Shown here in pieces: positions 39,091-47,526 of a stretch of 64,000 nt of DNA. The notes beneath the pieces were generated by a model. The model did no database searches. It was not told the DNA's origin and saw only the letters and a list, made by a program, of their open reading frames with translations. The stretch is taken from NCBI RefSeq assembly GCF_011801145.1, contig NZ_CP046172.1, forward strand, positions 3,348,001 through 3,412,000. Reading direction: 5' to 3'. The translations under genes were made by a program, and so were the position numbers. Numbering within the stretch: the stretch's first letter is position 1; each line of letters opens with the position of its first letter. Origin of the DNA: Nocardia arthritidis. GTDB lineage: Bacteria > Actinomycetota > Actinomycetes > Mycobacteriales > Mycobacteriaceae.

Positions 39091-39167
39091 CCCGGTTGCA
39101 GCCGCACCCCGGCTGCGAACCGAGCACACGATGTACGGGGTGTGCACCTTGGAGCCGGGGTGCGGCG
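39091..39167 (+). repeat. Conserved short segment, copy B (AAAPRLRT...GCG)
   Basis: About 80% identical over 77 bases to the minus strand of 21825-21901. It encodes AAAPRLRTEHTMYGV and TLEPGCG in a frame open from 39032 to 39298 (88 codons from ATG). The pattern of silent differences hints at a selected peptide. It sits inside the inverted-repeat element. Confidence 0.6.
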
Positions 39168-39290
39168 TTATCGACGAACGGATAACGGCCGACCGGTCCC
39201 GTTTGGTTGGGATGAGACCCCGCTTGCCAGCGCACTGCGTGCCTATCTCTACTGGATCAAAGGTAAATGCAGGGCGGGTGCCGAGTCAGT

Positions 39291-39365
39291 CGGCCTAGGC
39301 GGACAAAATCAGCTGGGATATGCGGAAATCCCGCGGAAGTCGTCTGATTTTGTCCGTTCAGGCCG
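39291..39365. repeat. 75-bp palindromic element, copy 2
   Basis: Arms 39291-39312 and 39344-39365; the inner 13 bases are perfect (CGGACAAAATCAG / CTGATTTTGTCCG). The total length equals copy 1 at 28644-28718, and the outer CGGCCT and TCAGGCCGGAT flanks are shared. A smaller GCGG/CCGC hairpin lies in the centre. Confidence 0.7.
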
Positions 39366-39548
39366 GATGCCACGGCGCCAGTATGGATATCGGCCTCACC
39401 CCGGATGCGAAACCGCACCGCCGCATGCCAACGCACTCCGCGCCTAGCTGGGGCGATTACGTCGTCGTAGCGGCGCGACCACGTTTCGACATGCCGATCC
39501 CTCCCGACCGGGACCGGAGCCCGAACCGCCGCGTCCCGTCGCCGAACC

Positions 39549-40010
39549 TCACATGGCAGGAGTGAGTTTCAGGATCGGGATGACTCGGTCGGTCTTCTCC
39601 TGGTACTCCAGATACCGACGGTGCTCGGTGGTGATTCGTTTCCAAGCAGCCTCGCGTTGTTCGCCGGTCAACTGTTCCGCGACGACCCGTAACTTCTTGC
39701 CGCCCACCTCGATCCACACTTGGTCCGGATGTTCGACGATGTTGTGGTACCAGCCCGGGTGCTGGAACGATCCGGCCATGGATGCGACGACGAGCCAGCC
39801 GTCGCCGTCGGCGAAGCGGGTGAGGGCGACCGTGCGGCGCCGGCCGGTCTTCGCGCCGACGGTGGTCAGGTAGAGCAGGTCCATGCCGAGGTAGCGGTCG
39901 CCGAGCAGGCGATGGTAGGGCCGTAGGGCCCGCATCATGACGCGGACGAAGCCATTGGATGAGAACGGGCGCGTACCCCTGGTGCCCGCCGGGGTTTTGC
40001 GGATGCTCAT
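39549..40010 (-). CDS. F420-dependent nitroreductase (Ddn) family protein
   Basis: A 153-residue split-barrel protein of the deazaflavin-dependent nitroreductase family. LLYLTTVGAKTGRRRTVALTRF (about 48-68) is the family's F420 phosphate-binding signature. It continues with FQHPGWYHNIVEHPDQVWIE and ends QEKTDRVIPILKLTP. These enzymes reduce quinones or nitro compounds with F420H2. ATG 40010 is the sensible start. Confidence 0.93.
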   Translation of the reverse strand: MSIRKTPAGTRGTRPFSSNGFVRVMMRALRPYHRLLGDRYLGMDLLYLTTVGAKTGRRRTVALTRFADGDGWLVVASMAGSFQHPGWYHNIVEHPDQVWIEVGGKKLRVVAEQLTGEQREAAWKRITTEHRRYLEYQEKTDRVIPILKLTPAM

Positions 40011-40078
40011 GGAGCCAAACCTTTCCGTCGGAACTCGTGCGATCAGCATGGCACCGCGAGATCCCGACGGGCGGAAAA

Positions 40079-40115
40079 CGAAGGCCCCGAACAGGGGTGG
40101 TGTTCGGGGCCTTCG
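40079..40115 (-). terminator. Terminator of the qcrB2 operon
   Basis: Perfect 14-base arms (40079-40092, 40102-40115) with a 9-base loop, 50 bases after the stop of the DUF2007-like gene. Confidence 0.85.
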
Positions 40116-40167
40116 CGTCAACCCGGTGGGTGGTGAGAGGTGGCTGACCACCGGGTGACGGGTGCTG

Positions 40168-40410
40168 TCAGGCGGTATGGCTGCACAGCACCTCGTAGGC
40201 GCGTACGGCGTCTTCGGGAAACACCAGTACTCGCCACGGTTTCCGGCCGATCGGGCCCGGCGCCCCGGCCGGGCCGGTGGTCGCGCGGATCCCGTTGGCC
40301 CGCAAGAGGTCCCGCACGGTGCGTGCGGTGATCGGGTCGGGCACGGTCGCCGCGGCGGCCAGCAGACCGTAGTCGTCGGCCGGGGGCGCGGATCGGTTGG
40401 GCCGCAACAT
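40168..40410 (-). CDS. DUF2007-like small protein linked to qcrB2
   Basis: 80 residues. ITARTVRDLLRANGIRATT and WRVLVFPEDAVRAYEVL give the beta-alpha-beta pattern of DUF2007, a putative signal-transducing small domain. It starts two bases after the stop of the second qcrB and precedes the terminator, so it is the last gene of that operon. Function unknown. Confidence 0.8.
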   Translation of the reverse strand: MLRPNRSAPPADDYGLLAAAATVPDPITARTVRDLLRANGIRATTGPAGAPGPIGRKPWRVLVFPEDAVRAYEVLCSHTA

Positions 40411-40412
40411 GA

Positions 40413-42029
40413 TCAGTGCCCCTCGCTGTCGCGCCTCTGGTATTCCAGGAGTACGGCCAGCTGCTTGCGTTCCTCGGCATGTTCGATCTCGAAGTGCTTC
40501 TCGCTCTCCTGCCGCGGATCGGCCCGCAGGAAGCTGCCGAGACCGGGTTTGCCCGCCGAGCCCAGCTTGTTCATCTTCTTCGGCACCGGAGCCCCCTGGT
40601 ATGCCAGCGGAATCGGATGCCCGTGCTCGTCGACGGGGCCGAGCGCCTGATGCACCTCGACGTACTCACCGTGCGGCAGCCGCTTGACGAGGCCGGTCTC
40701 GATGCCGTGCTCCAGCACCGCCCGGTCGCTGCGCTGCAAGCCGAGGCAGAACCGGTAGGTGATGAAATACGCGATCGGCGGGGCGATCAGCATGCCGATG
40801 CGGCCCATCCAGGTGGTGGCGTTGAGCGAAATATCGAACTTCATCGCGATGATGTCGTTCAAGCACGACAACGAGAGCACCAGATAGAAGGTGATCGCCA
40901 TGGCGCCGATCGCCGTGCGCACCGGCACGTCGCGCGGCCGCTGCAGCAGGTTGTGGGGGGCGTCGTCCTTGGTCAGCTGCTTCTCGATCCACGGGTATAT
41001 GACGAGCACCGTGAACACCAGACCCATGATCACCGCGACCCAGAAGGCCGAGGGGATCGTGTATCTGCCGAGATAGATCTCCCACGGCGGCACCAGCCGG
41101 GCTAGCCCGTCGGTCCACCACATGTAGAAATCCGGTGCCGATCCCGCCGACACCTGCGCCGGGTTGTACGGGCCCAACTGCCAGATCGGGTTGATCTGGA
41201 AGACGCCGCCCATCACCGCGAGCACACCGAGGGTGAACATGAAGAACGCCCCCTGGTCGGCGGCGAACACCGGGACGATGCGCGCACCGACCACATTGCG
41301 TTCGGACCGGCCGGGCCCCGGGAACTGCGTGTGCTTCTGGTACCAGACCAGCGCGATATGCGCCGCGATCAACGCGAGCATGATGCCGGGGAACAGCAGC
41401 ACATGCGTGATGAACAGGCGCGGAATCAATACCGTCCCTGGGAATTCGCCACCGAACAGCGCCCAGTGGATCCAGGTGCCGATGATCGGGACGCTCATCG
41501 TGATACCGCCCAGCGGTGAACGCAGGCCGGTGCCGGACAGCAGATCGTCGGGCAGCGAGTAGCCGAAATAGCCTTCGAACAAGGCCAGGATCAGCAGCAG
41601 CGCGCCGATCACCCAGTTCGCCTCGCGTGGCTTGCGGAACGCGCCGGTGAAGAAGACCCGCAGGCAGTGCAGGATCATCCCGGCCACGAAAAGCAGTGCG
41701 GCCCAATGGTGTACCTGCCGCACGAACAGTCCGCCGCGCACCTCGAACGAGATGTTCAGCGAGCTGGCGTAGGCCGCGGACATGTGCACCCCGCGCATCG
41801 GCTGATACGCGCCGTCGTATACGACCTCCTTCATCGACGGATCGAAGAACAGCGTCAGGTAGATGCCGGAGATCAGCAGGATGATGAAGCTGTACAGGCA
41901 GATCTCGCCGAGCAGGAAGGCCCAGTGGGTCGGAAAGACCTTGTTGATCGAGCGTTTGAGGAATGCGGCGGCCCGGTAGCGCTCGTCGGCTGCGTCGGCG
42001 CGCGCGGCCACCTTCGCGCCCGCACTCAT
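40413..42029 (-). CDS. qcrB2: Second cytochrome bc1 complex cytochrome b subunit (QcrB paralogue)
   Basis: 538 residues, the same length as QcrB at 59416-61032 and about 80% identical by eye. The four haem-ligand histidines appear kept ([34 protein letters not shown]), as do the [10 protein letters not shown] loop replacing PEWY and the actinobacterial C-terminal extension ([20 protein letters not shown]). Differences cluster in membrane helices. No qcrA or qcrC accompanies it. Its ATG overlaps the preceding gene's stop (ATGA). It may replace QcrB in the supercomplex under some condition or under inhibitor stress; this is inference. Confidence 0.95.
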   Translation of the reverse strand: MSAGAKVAARADAADERYRAAAFLKRSINKVFPTHWAFLLGEICLYSFIILLISGIYLTLFFDPSMKEVVYDGAYQPMRGVHMSAAYASSLNISFEVRGGLFVRQVHHWAALLFVAGMILHCLRVFFTGAFRKPREANWVIGALLLILALFEGYFGYSLPDDLLSGTGLRSPLGGITMSVPIIGTWIHWALFGGEFPGTVLIPRLFITHVLLFPGIMLALIAAHIALVWYQKHTQFPGPGRSERNVVGARIVPVFAADQGAFFMFTLGVLAVMGGVFQINPIWQLGPYNPAQVSAGSAPDFYMWWTDGLARLVPPWEIYLGRYTIPSAFWVAVIMGLVFTVLVIYPWIEKQLTKDDAPHNLLQRPRDVPVRTAIGAMAITFYLVLSLSCLNDIIAMKFDISLNATTWMGRIGMLIAPPIAYFITYRFCLGLQRSDRAVLEHGIETGLVKRLPHGEYVEVHQALGPVDEHGHPIPLAYQGAPVPKKMNKLGSAGKPGLGSFLRADPRQESEKHFEIEHAEERKQLAVLLEYQRRDSEGH

Positions 42030-42331
42030 CGGTTGATCCCGTATGAACCCAGTAGTTCGAACGGGACCGGCGCGGGGGAGCCGACGGCCCATTTGCCGAC
42101 CGTCGCCTGTAGGGCCCGTGCCGCCTCGATGGCCGGGAGCGGATTCTCCACACCCTCGTCGAGTTCCAGCAACGCGACGAAATCCTTTGTGCCAGTGACC
42201 CGGCCGTAGGTGAAGCGGACACCGGCGGGTGCGGCGGCGTGCAGCGCCTGGAACGCGGACTCGACGGCGGCGGCCACCTCCGCCGCCCCCGCGTCCTCGG
42301 TCACCGCGTAGCGGATGATCAGCTGAGGCAT
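42026..42331 (-). CDS. Small alpha-beta barrel-like protein coupled to qcrB2
   Basis: 101 residues, [22 protein letters not shown] then a C-terminal half with [16 protein letters not shown]. The spacing of strands and helices suggests a dimeric alpha-beta barrel (antibiotic biosynthesis monooxygenase-like) domain, though no family is certain. The ribosome site AAGGAG (42338-42343 on the minus strand) is six bases from ATG 42331 and touches ATG 42337, so 42331 is the start. It is first in the qcrB2 operon and overlaps qcrB2 by four bases. Confidence 0.8.
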   Translation of the reverse strand: MPQLIIRYAVTEDAGAAEVAAAVESAFQALHAAAPAGVRFTYGRVTGTKDFVALLELDEGVENPLPAIEAARALQATVGKWAVGSPAPVPFELLGSYGINR

Positions 42332-42515
42332 CGTCATCTCCTTGTCGATAGAAGTGCTACCGATCCCTTGACGCCCCGGCCGCCGAAAAGGTGACTTCGA
42401 TTCGGTGTGGCGCCCGTCACCATCGAATTCGCGGTGCGGAAGCGGTACGGCTCGAGCTTGTCGCCGCGGCGATCATCGACAAAGAAATGTTGCTGGATCC
42501 GGGAATTCGCGTGTC

Positions 42516-42911
42516 TCAGCCGAGGCCGATCTGGATCCAGGTCACCGCGAGCCCGATCGCATAACCGGTGAATCCGACGCCGCCGAGCACGAATAACACT
42601 GTGCCGAACCGGCTTCCGGCCGAGAGCGCCGGATCGCCGCGCAGCAGCATGAGCAGCGGCACCTGGTATTCGTCGGGGTCACCGAAGTCCGGGAACAGCA
42701 GCGCGCCGAACAGTGCGAACCCGTCGGCGAGGAATAGCGCGGGATGGGTGATGTGGGTCGCCGCGAATCCGGCGCCGATCAACGGTCCGAGCACCAGTGC
42801 GGGCACCACCCCGAATGACAGCACCGACACCTTCAACAGCCATCCGGTGGCCAGCAGCCGCAGCGCCAGCACGATGGCCACCACCGCGACCTCGATCCAG
42901 CCCAAATTCAT
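42516..42911 (-). CDS. Small integral membrane protein
   Basis: 131 residues with four hydrophobic segments (about 5-25, 28-50, 57-72 and 100-125) and an acidic loop (FPDFGDPDEYQVP). No family recognised. ATG 42911 starts directly with a membrane helix; the longer frame is rich in Pro and unlikely. It lies 180 bases before the qcrB2 operon on the same strand, a possible but unproven link. Confidence 0.75.
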   Translation of the reverse strand: MNLGWIEVAVVAIVLALRLLATGWLLKVSVLSFGVVPALVLGPLIGAGFAATHITHPALFLADGFALFGALLFPDFGDPDEYQVPLLMLLRGDPALSAGSRFGTVLFVLGGVGFTGYAIGLAVTWIQIGLG

Positions 42912-43068
42912 ACCAAGCGTCCTACTCCCGTGTTCCGCGCGCCATACTCGCACAGCGACAGCGGTCCCGCAGGGCAGCATTCCCCGGAATGCGCACGTAG
43001 GCAAGGCCGTTCGAAACGAATCCGCCCCGCCGACGAGTGTCGGTGGGGGCGGGAAACTTCGGGGATCG

Positions 43069-43794
43069 CTAGCTGGCGGCGGTGTCGGGGATGCGGCTGG
43101 CCTCGGGGCGGGAGCCGCTCGGCACACCCTTCTTGAGGCTGGCGGCGTATACGTCGACGTACTCCTGGCCGCCCATCTGCATCAGCTCGTACATCACCTC
43201 GTCGGTGACCGCGCGCTCGACGAAGCGGTTGCCGCCCATGCCCTCGTAACGCGAGAAGTCGATGGGCTCACCGAATTTCACGGTGACCCGGCGGCGGCGC
43301 CAGCGGAACGGTCCGGGCGGGCTCACCTCGTCGGTGCCGATGACCGCGACCGGGATGACCGGAACACCGGTCTCCAGTGCGAGCCGGGCCAGGCCGGTCT
43401 TGCCCTTGTACAGGCGGCCGTCGGGGGAGCGGGTGCCTTCCGGGTACAGCCCGACGAGGCGGCCCTCGTCGAGCAGTTTGCGGGCGGCGTTCAGCGCGTC
43501 CTCGGCCGCGTCGGCACCGCTGCGGTCGATCGGGTACTGGCCGGTGGCGCTGAAGAAGAACTTCTGCAAACGGCCCTTGATGCCCGGGGTGTTGAAGTAT
43601 TCGGCCTTGGCCAGATAGTTGATCCGGCGCGGGCTCATCAGCGGCGCGAACAACCAGTCCGCGAACGAGAGATGATTACCAGCCATAATCGCCGGTCCGT
43701 CCGCCGGAATGTGCTCCACACCTTCGACCGTCGGCCGATTGTAGAGATGGATGAACGGTCCCAGCAGCACGAACTTCAGCAGCCAGTAGAACAT
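43069..43794 (-). CDS. 1-acyl-glycerol-3-phosphate acyltransferase (PlsC family)
   Basis: A 241-residue membrane-associated acyltransferase for phospholipid synthesis. NHLSFAD (about 40-46) is the catalytic NHxxxxD motif and GLYPEGTRSPDG (about 113-124) the glycerol-phosphate binding motif. An N-terminal hydrophobic helix anchors it. It matches M. tuberculosis Rv2182c, which also adjoins the Rv2183c-Rv2185c cluster. Confidence 0.95.
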   Translation of the reverse strand: MFYWLLKFVLLGPFIHLYNRPTVEGVEHIPADGPAIMAGNHLSFADWLFAPLMSPRRINYLAKAEYFNTPGIKGRLQKFFFSATGQYPIDRSGADAAEDALNAARKLLDEGRLVGLYPEGTRSPDGRLYKGKTGLARLALETGVPVIPVAVIGTDEVSPPGPFRWRRRRVTVKFGEPIDFSRYEGMGGNRFVERAVTDEVMYELMQMGGQEYVDVYAASLKKGVPSGSRPEASRIPDTAAS

Positions 43795-43902
43795 GACGTC
43801 CTTCCCCCGGGACCGGGATCGAAGCGGGCACCTGCGTCTGAGGCGACTTTACCGCTGGTTCCAGATCACATCCAACCTCAGGGGCGTATCTCACCACACC
43901 CG

Positions 43903-44913
43903 TCACCGGGAGGAACGCGCGACCCGGACCCGTCCGTCGTCCGCGCCGATCGCGGTGGCCCGCGCCAACTCCGCCGCGCCGATCATGCCGGCGGCCTCGC
44001 CGAGCTGAGTGGTCCGGATCCGGGCCAGCGGCCGGTGTCCGGCGCCGGTCACCGATTTGGCGTAGTGCTCTCGCGCGTCGTCCAGGAACAGCGGTGCGGA
44101 ACTGCTCACGCCGCCCGCGATGACGATCAGGTCCGGGTCGAAGATATCGCTGACGAACGCCAGGCCGAGGCCCAGCCAGCGCGCGAAATCGGCGAGCACC
44201 AGGCAGGCCAGCGGATCGCCGTCCTGCGCCGCACCGGCCACCCGGCGCCCGGTAAGCGAACCCGGATCGCGGAAAACGTCCTTGGCCAGCACCGAACGCA
44301 CCGGATCGGTGGCCAGCATCTCGATCGCGGTATCGGCGAGTGCCGTTCCGCTGCAATACCTTTCCCAGCAGCCGCGCTTACCGCACGGGCAGGCGCGCCC
44401 GTCCGGCACCACCTGTAGGTGGCCGAGTTCCGGTGCGACGCCGTGTGTTCCGCGATACAGCTGGCCGCCGATGAGCAGCGCGGCGCCGATGCCGGTGCCG
44501 ATCGCGACCAGCACGACATTGTGGCCGCCCGCCGCGGCGCCGAACCGGTACTCGGCCCAGGCGGCGGCGTTGGCGTCGTGCTCCAGGATCACCGGTAGCT
44601 CCAGCCGCTCGGTGAGCCGCCGCGCCACCGGCGCGTCCTTCCACGGCAGATGCGGTGCGAAGCGGACGGTGGACCGGTCGCCGTTGATGAATCCGGCGAC
44701 CGCGAGGCCCACCGCGCCGATCGGATGCCTGCGGCACAGTTCACGGACCGCGCGATCCAGCGCGTCCTCGAGTGCGCGCGCCGAATGCGGGGTCGGCGCC
44801 TGTACGGTGTCGAGCACCTCGCCGTCGGCGTCGACCACCGAGGCGCGAATGTTGGTGCCGCCGACGTCGATTCCGACCGTCAACGGTGGGCCACCTGCCA
44901 TGCGCCGCGTCAT
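43903..44913 (-). CDS. ROK-family sugar kinase, glucokinase-like
   Basis: 336 residues. The ATP site is IDVGGTNIRASVV (about 14-26), EHDANAAAWAEYRFG is at about 111-125, AIGTGIGAALLIGG at about 136, and the ROK zinc motif is CPCGKRGCWERYCSG (about 176-190). Glucose is the likely substrate. Its ATG overlaps the previous stop by four bases, so it is translationally coupled to the 130-residue gene. Confidence 0.95.
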   Translation of the reverse strand: MTRRMAGGPPLTVGIDVGGTNIRASVVDADGEVLDTVQAPTPHSARALEDALDRAVRELCRRHPIGAVGLAVAGFINGDRSTVRFAPHLPWKDAPVARRLTERLELPVILEHDANAAAWAEYRFGAAAGGHNVVLVAIGTGIGAALLIGGQLYRGTHGVAPELGHLQVVPDGRACPCGKRGCWERYCSGTALADTAIEMLATDPVRSVLAKDVFRDPGSLTGRRVAGAAQDGDPLACLVLADFARWLGLGLAFVSDIFDPDLIVIAGGVSSSAPLFLDDAREHYAKSVTGAGHRPLARIRTTQLGEAAGMIGAAELARATAIGADDGRVRVARSSR

Positions 44914-45302
44914 GCCTTGATCGTCACGGGAATGTGAACGTATCCGGTGCGGCGCGGTGTCTCGTTCGATTCGGTCACCGAATGATCATGGGGTGCACCC
45001 GTTTCGGGATCGAATTCGGGCGGCAGGATCGGCTCGACCGGCACGCCCGCCAGCGCCTCGCGCAGGATGGTGACGATCGCGGTGCCGTGTTCGGCGATGG
45101 CCGCGGCCACGTCGTGATGTTCGCCGCGCACCAGCGCGGCGGCCGCGCACACCGGACACCACGAGCAGCTCGACCATTCGGTCTGCCCGTCCGCCGCGCC
45201 GCGCCGCAGCACCGGCTCGACCCGCTCCAGCACGGCCTCGGCGAGCAGGCGCAATTCCTCGGCGAATTCGGTGAGCCCGTCGGCCTGCGTCGACCCGGTC
45301 AT
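44910..45302 (-). CDS. Conserved hypothetical protein with a Cys-rich motif (Rv2183c position)
   Basis: 130 residues: an acidic helical start (EFAEELRLLAEAVLERVEPVL), then WSSCSWCPVCAAAALVRGEHHDVAAAI with three cysteines and a His pair, suggestive of metal binding. Its ATG overlaps the ArsA-like gene's stop and its stop overlaps the ROK gene's start, so all three are made together. Role unknown. Confidence 0.88.
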   Translation of the reverse strand: MTGSTQADGLTEFAEELRLLAEAVLERVEPVLRRGAADGQTEWSSCSWCPVCAAAALVRGEHHDVAAAIAEHGTAIVTILREALAGVPVEPILPPEFDPETGAPHDHSVTESNETPRRTGYVHIPVTIKA

Positions 45303-46561
45303 TTCGGCCACACCTCCGGATCGGGCAGGAAACGCACCGTGAGATAACCGCTGTCGAGTTCGGCGCCCTCGACCGTGCACCGCCGCAACACCGGAGCAAG
45401 GCGCACCCGGCGCCGCACACCGTCCGCTCCCACGATCAAATCGTCCTCCACTCGTCCCAGTCGCAGCGTTGCCGGATCGACAACGGGCAGATGCATCCGC
45501 AGCGTGTACACCGCCTGCGGGCCGGCGCCCGACTCCCATCGAACCACCGGTTCGCCGGAACTCGCGCCAACCCCCGCCGGATTGTCGCCCGCCGCCGGAT
45601 CCGCGTCCAGCGCGTAGGAGAAGGCCGACAGCGATTGCAGCCCGACCGGCTCGGATCCGGTGTGCTGGGCGATGACCACCGGGACCGGTCCGGCCGCGAT
45701 CTCCAGCTCCGCGACCACGAGCAGCTGTTCGGCGCGCCGGTTCAGATACCAGTCCACCGCGGGATGCGCGACCGGTTCGGCGGGCGGCAGCGGCGGCAGC
45801 ACCTTGTTCACCACGATCGCGTCCAACCGCAGCCCGAGCAGCGCGGCCGCCGAACGCACCCGCTCCGATTCGGCGACCGTCACCCGCTCGGCGACGGTGA
45901 CCAGGCGCGCCCCGGTCCTGGTGTGATCGGCGAGCAGATCGCGAACCTCGGTGACCGCCTTGACGATTCGCTCCACCGTCGCGGCGAGCACGGCCCGGCG
46001 CAGATCGGTGCCCGCGCCGCTCATGGCCCGTGCGTGCGGCGGCCACACCCGCTCCAGATAGCCGAGCAGGGTGTCCGGCGCGGTGATGATGCGCAACATA
46101 TCCGCGGTCGGCGGGCAGTCGACGACCAGCAGATCCCATTCGTCGTCGGTGGCGAAACCGGTGAGCTCCACCAGCATCAGCAGTTCCTGCACACCGGGCA
46201 GCCCGGTCAGCTCGGCCGGATCGAGCGCGCCGAGATCGATGCCGTGATCGATGCCGTGATCGTGGCCCGCCCCGGACAGCATCCGCGTCACCTCGCGGAA
46301 CCGGTCCTCCAGCAGCGCTAGCGAATCCACCTCGATCACATCGAGATTCGGCAACACATGCGCGATACCGGTGACGGCGCCCGGATCGTGCGGGAAGCGG
46401 AAGCCGAGCGCGTCACCCAGCGAATGCGCCTGATCGAGCGATGCGATGAGCACCCGGCTGCCCGACCTGGCCGCGGCCAGCGCGGTGGCACAGGCCAGCG
46501 TCGTCTTGCCCACCCCGCCTTTGCCGATGAAGAGTTCGACGCGGGTTCGCTGCGTGGTCAG
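45299..46561 (-). CDS. ArsA/GET3-like ATPase (Rv2184c type), probable CTG start
   Basis: About 420 residues. The deviant Walker A GKGGVGKTTLA lies at about 13-23, DQAHSLGDALG follows at about 42, and DLLVVDCPPTADMLRI (about 143-158) is the switch region. Such ATPases resemble GET3/ArsA, but no cysteine metal pair is seen. No ATG, GTG or TTG exists between the upstream gene's stop and the P-loop. A CTG at 46559-46561 overlaps that stop (CTGA) and gives LTTQRTRVELFIGKGG, the usual N-terminus. Use of CTG is inferred. Confidence 0.88.
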   Translation of the reverse strand: MTTQRTRVELFIGKGGVGKTTLACATALAAARSGSRVLIASLDQAHSLGDALGFRFPHDPGAVTGIAHVLPNLDVIEVDSLALLEDRFREVTRMLSGAGHDHGIDHGIDLGALDPAELTGLPGVQELLMLVELTGFATDDEWDLLVVDCPPTADMLRIITAPDTLLGYLERVWPPHARAMSGAGTDLRRAVLAATVERIVKAVTEVRDLLADHTRTGARLVTVAERVTVAESERVRSAAALLGLRLDAIVVNKVLPPLPPAEPVAHPAVDWYLNRRAEQLLVVAELEIAAGPVPVVIAQHTGSEPVGLQSLSAFSYALDADPAAGDNPAGVGASSGEPVVRWESGAGPQAVYTLRMHLPVVDPATLRLGRVEDDLIVGADGVRRRVRLAPVLRRCTVEGAELDSGYLTVRFLPDPEVWPK

Positions 46562-46995
46562 CCTTCGACCCGTTTCTTCAGTTCCTTGAGCGCGGTATCG
46601 GTGATGACCTTCTCCGCCTTGCGTTTGAACATGCCGATCATCGGGATGTTCAGGTCGACGGTCAACTCGTAGATCACCTGGGTGGTGCCGTCGGGCTGAT
46701 CGATCAGTTCGTAGGTGCCGTCCTGTGCCTTCTGCAATTCGCCCTCGAGCAGTGTCCAGCTGACCGCCTTGTCGTCGGCGCGCCAGCGATAGGACAGCAC
46801 GTAGGTGTCCTTGACGACGCCCGCGTCCAATACGAAGCGTGCGGTGCGGGCCCGGCCGTCGGGTCCCTTCTCCAACACTTCCACCGATTTCGCGGCCGAA
46901 ACCCATTCCGGGTAGGACGCCAGATCGGCGATGACGGACATCACCTGCTGCGACGGGGCCTCGATGATGATCGACCTCTGGGTCCTGTCGGCCAT
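46558..46995 (-). CDS. SRPBCC/polyketide cyclase-like protein (TB16.3, Rv2185c type)
   Basis: A 145-residue START-like lipid-binding fold. RSIIIEAPSQQVMSVIADLASYPEWV at the start is the family hallmark, and the long C-terminal helix reads RKAEKVITDTALKELKKRV. It binds an unknown hydrophobic ligand. It is the first gene of the overlapping set leading to the ArsA-like ATPase, the 130-residue protein and the ROK kinase. Confidence 0.93.
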   Translation of the reverse strand: MADRTQRSIIIEAPSQQVMSVIADLASYPEWVSAAKSVEVLEKGPDGRARTARFVLDAGVVKDTYVLSYRWRADDKAVSWTLLEGELQKAQDGTYELIDQPDGTTQVIYELTVDLNIPMIGMFKRKAEKVITDTALKELKKRVEG

Positions 46996-47039
46996 GGCGG
47001 GCGGTATTCCTTTCGGGCGCGATGCGGTCGGCGCTGGTT

Positions 47040-47429
47040 TCAGGAGGCGTGGTTCGGCGGGACGCCCGCCGGACGGCCCGCCTCCAGCCGGGCCTTCAGT
47101 TCGAACGACATGTTCTTACCCGCCACCCGGCGCGCGCGGTTCGCCGCGAGCAACTGGCGCGGCGAGAGCTGTTGCGCGTCCGCCGGTTCGGCGTGCAGGA
47201 AGTAGTGCAGGATCACCCCGTCCAGCGCGGGCTGCAACCAGACCTCCATGGTGCCGTCCAACGCGCCGGTGACGGTCCAGCGGATTCCCTTGTCGCCACG
47301 GTCCTCCCGCACGTCGAGGGTCAGATCCGGCCACCAGCGGCGCCAATTGTTCGGTCCCGCCAGCACATCGGCGACGGCGTTCCCCGGCGCGGCGACGAAC
47401 GTCTGATCAGCGACCTGGATAGTGCTCAC
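47040..47429 (-). CDS. SRPBCC-family small protein
   Basis: 129 residues with a cyclase/START-like pattern: STIQVADQTFVAAPGNAVADVLAGPNNWRRWWPDL, then alternating beta strands ending in a basic helix. It is a distant relative of the neighbouring 145-residue protein and corresponds to the gene found between Rv2185c and pimB' in related genomes. Ligand unknown. Confidence 0.88.
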   Translation of the reverse strand: MSTIQVADQTFVAAPGNAVADVLAGPNNWRRWWPDLTLDVREDRGDKGIRWTVTGALDGTMEVWLQPALDGVILHYFLHAEPADAQQLSPRQLLAANRARRVAGKNMSFELKARLEAGRPAGVPPNHAS

Positions 47430-47526
47430 GACCGCGCCTCGCTGGCGCTCGGCTCCGTCATGAGCAACGCCGCTGTGTTCATGGTTCGCTCCCTCACGTC
47501 CGGAAGCGTAGTAGATCGCGCCCGAT

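Larger units (their letters stand above)
38931..39483. repeat. About 550-bp element with long inverted-repeat ends
   Basis: The left arm (38931-39009) and right arm (39406-39483) are inverted copies of roughly 78 bases. The outermost 40 bases differ at only two or three positions (CGTGGTCGCGyCGCTACGAC outermost). The interior holds the 75-bp palindrome copy 2 and the AAAPRLRT segment copy B. It fills the gap between two convergent genes. No transposase is encoded, so a non-autonomous mobile element or large cruciform-forming repeat is possible. Confidence 0.65.

Noticed and set aside
44910..46139. A 409-codon frame spanning two genes
   Set aside because: Only its final 130 residues are protein-like; the first part is an out-of-frame reading of the ArsA-like gene.
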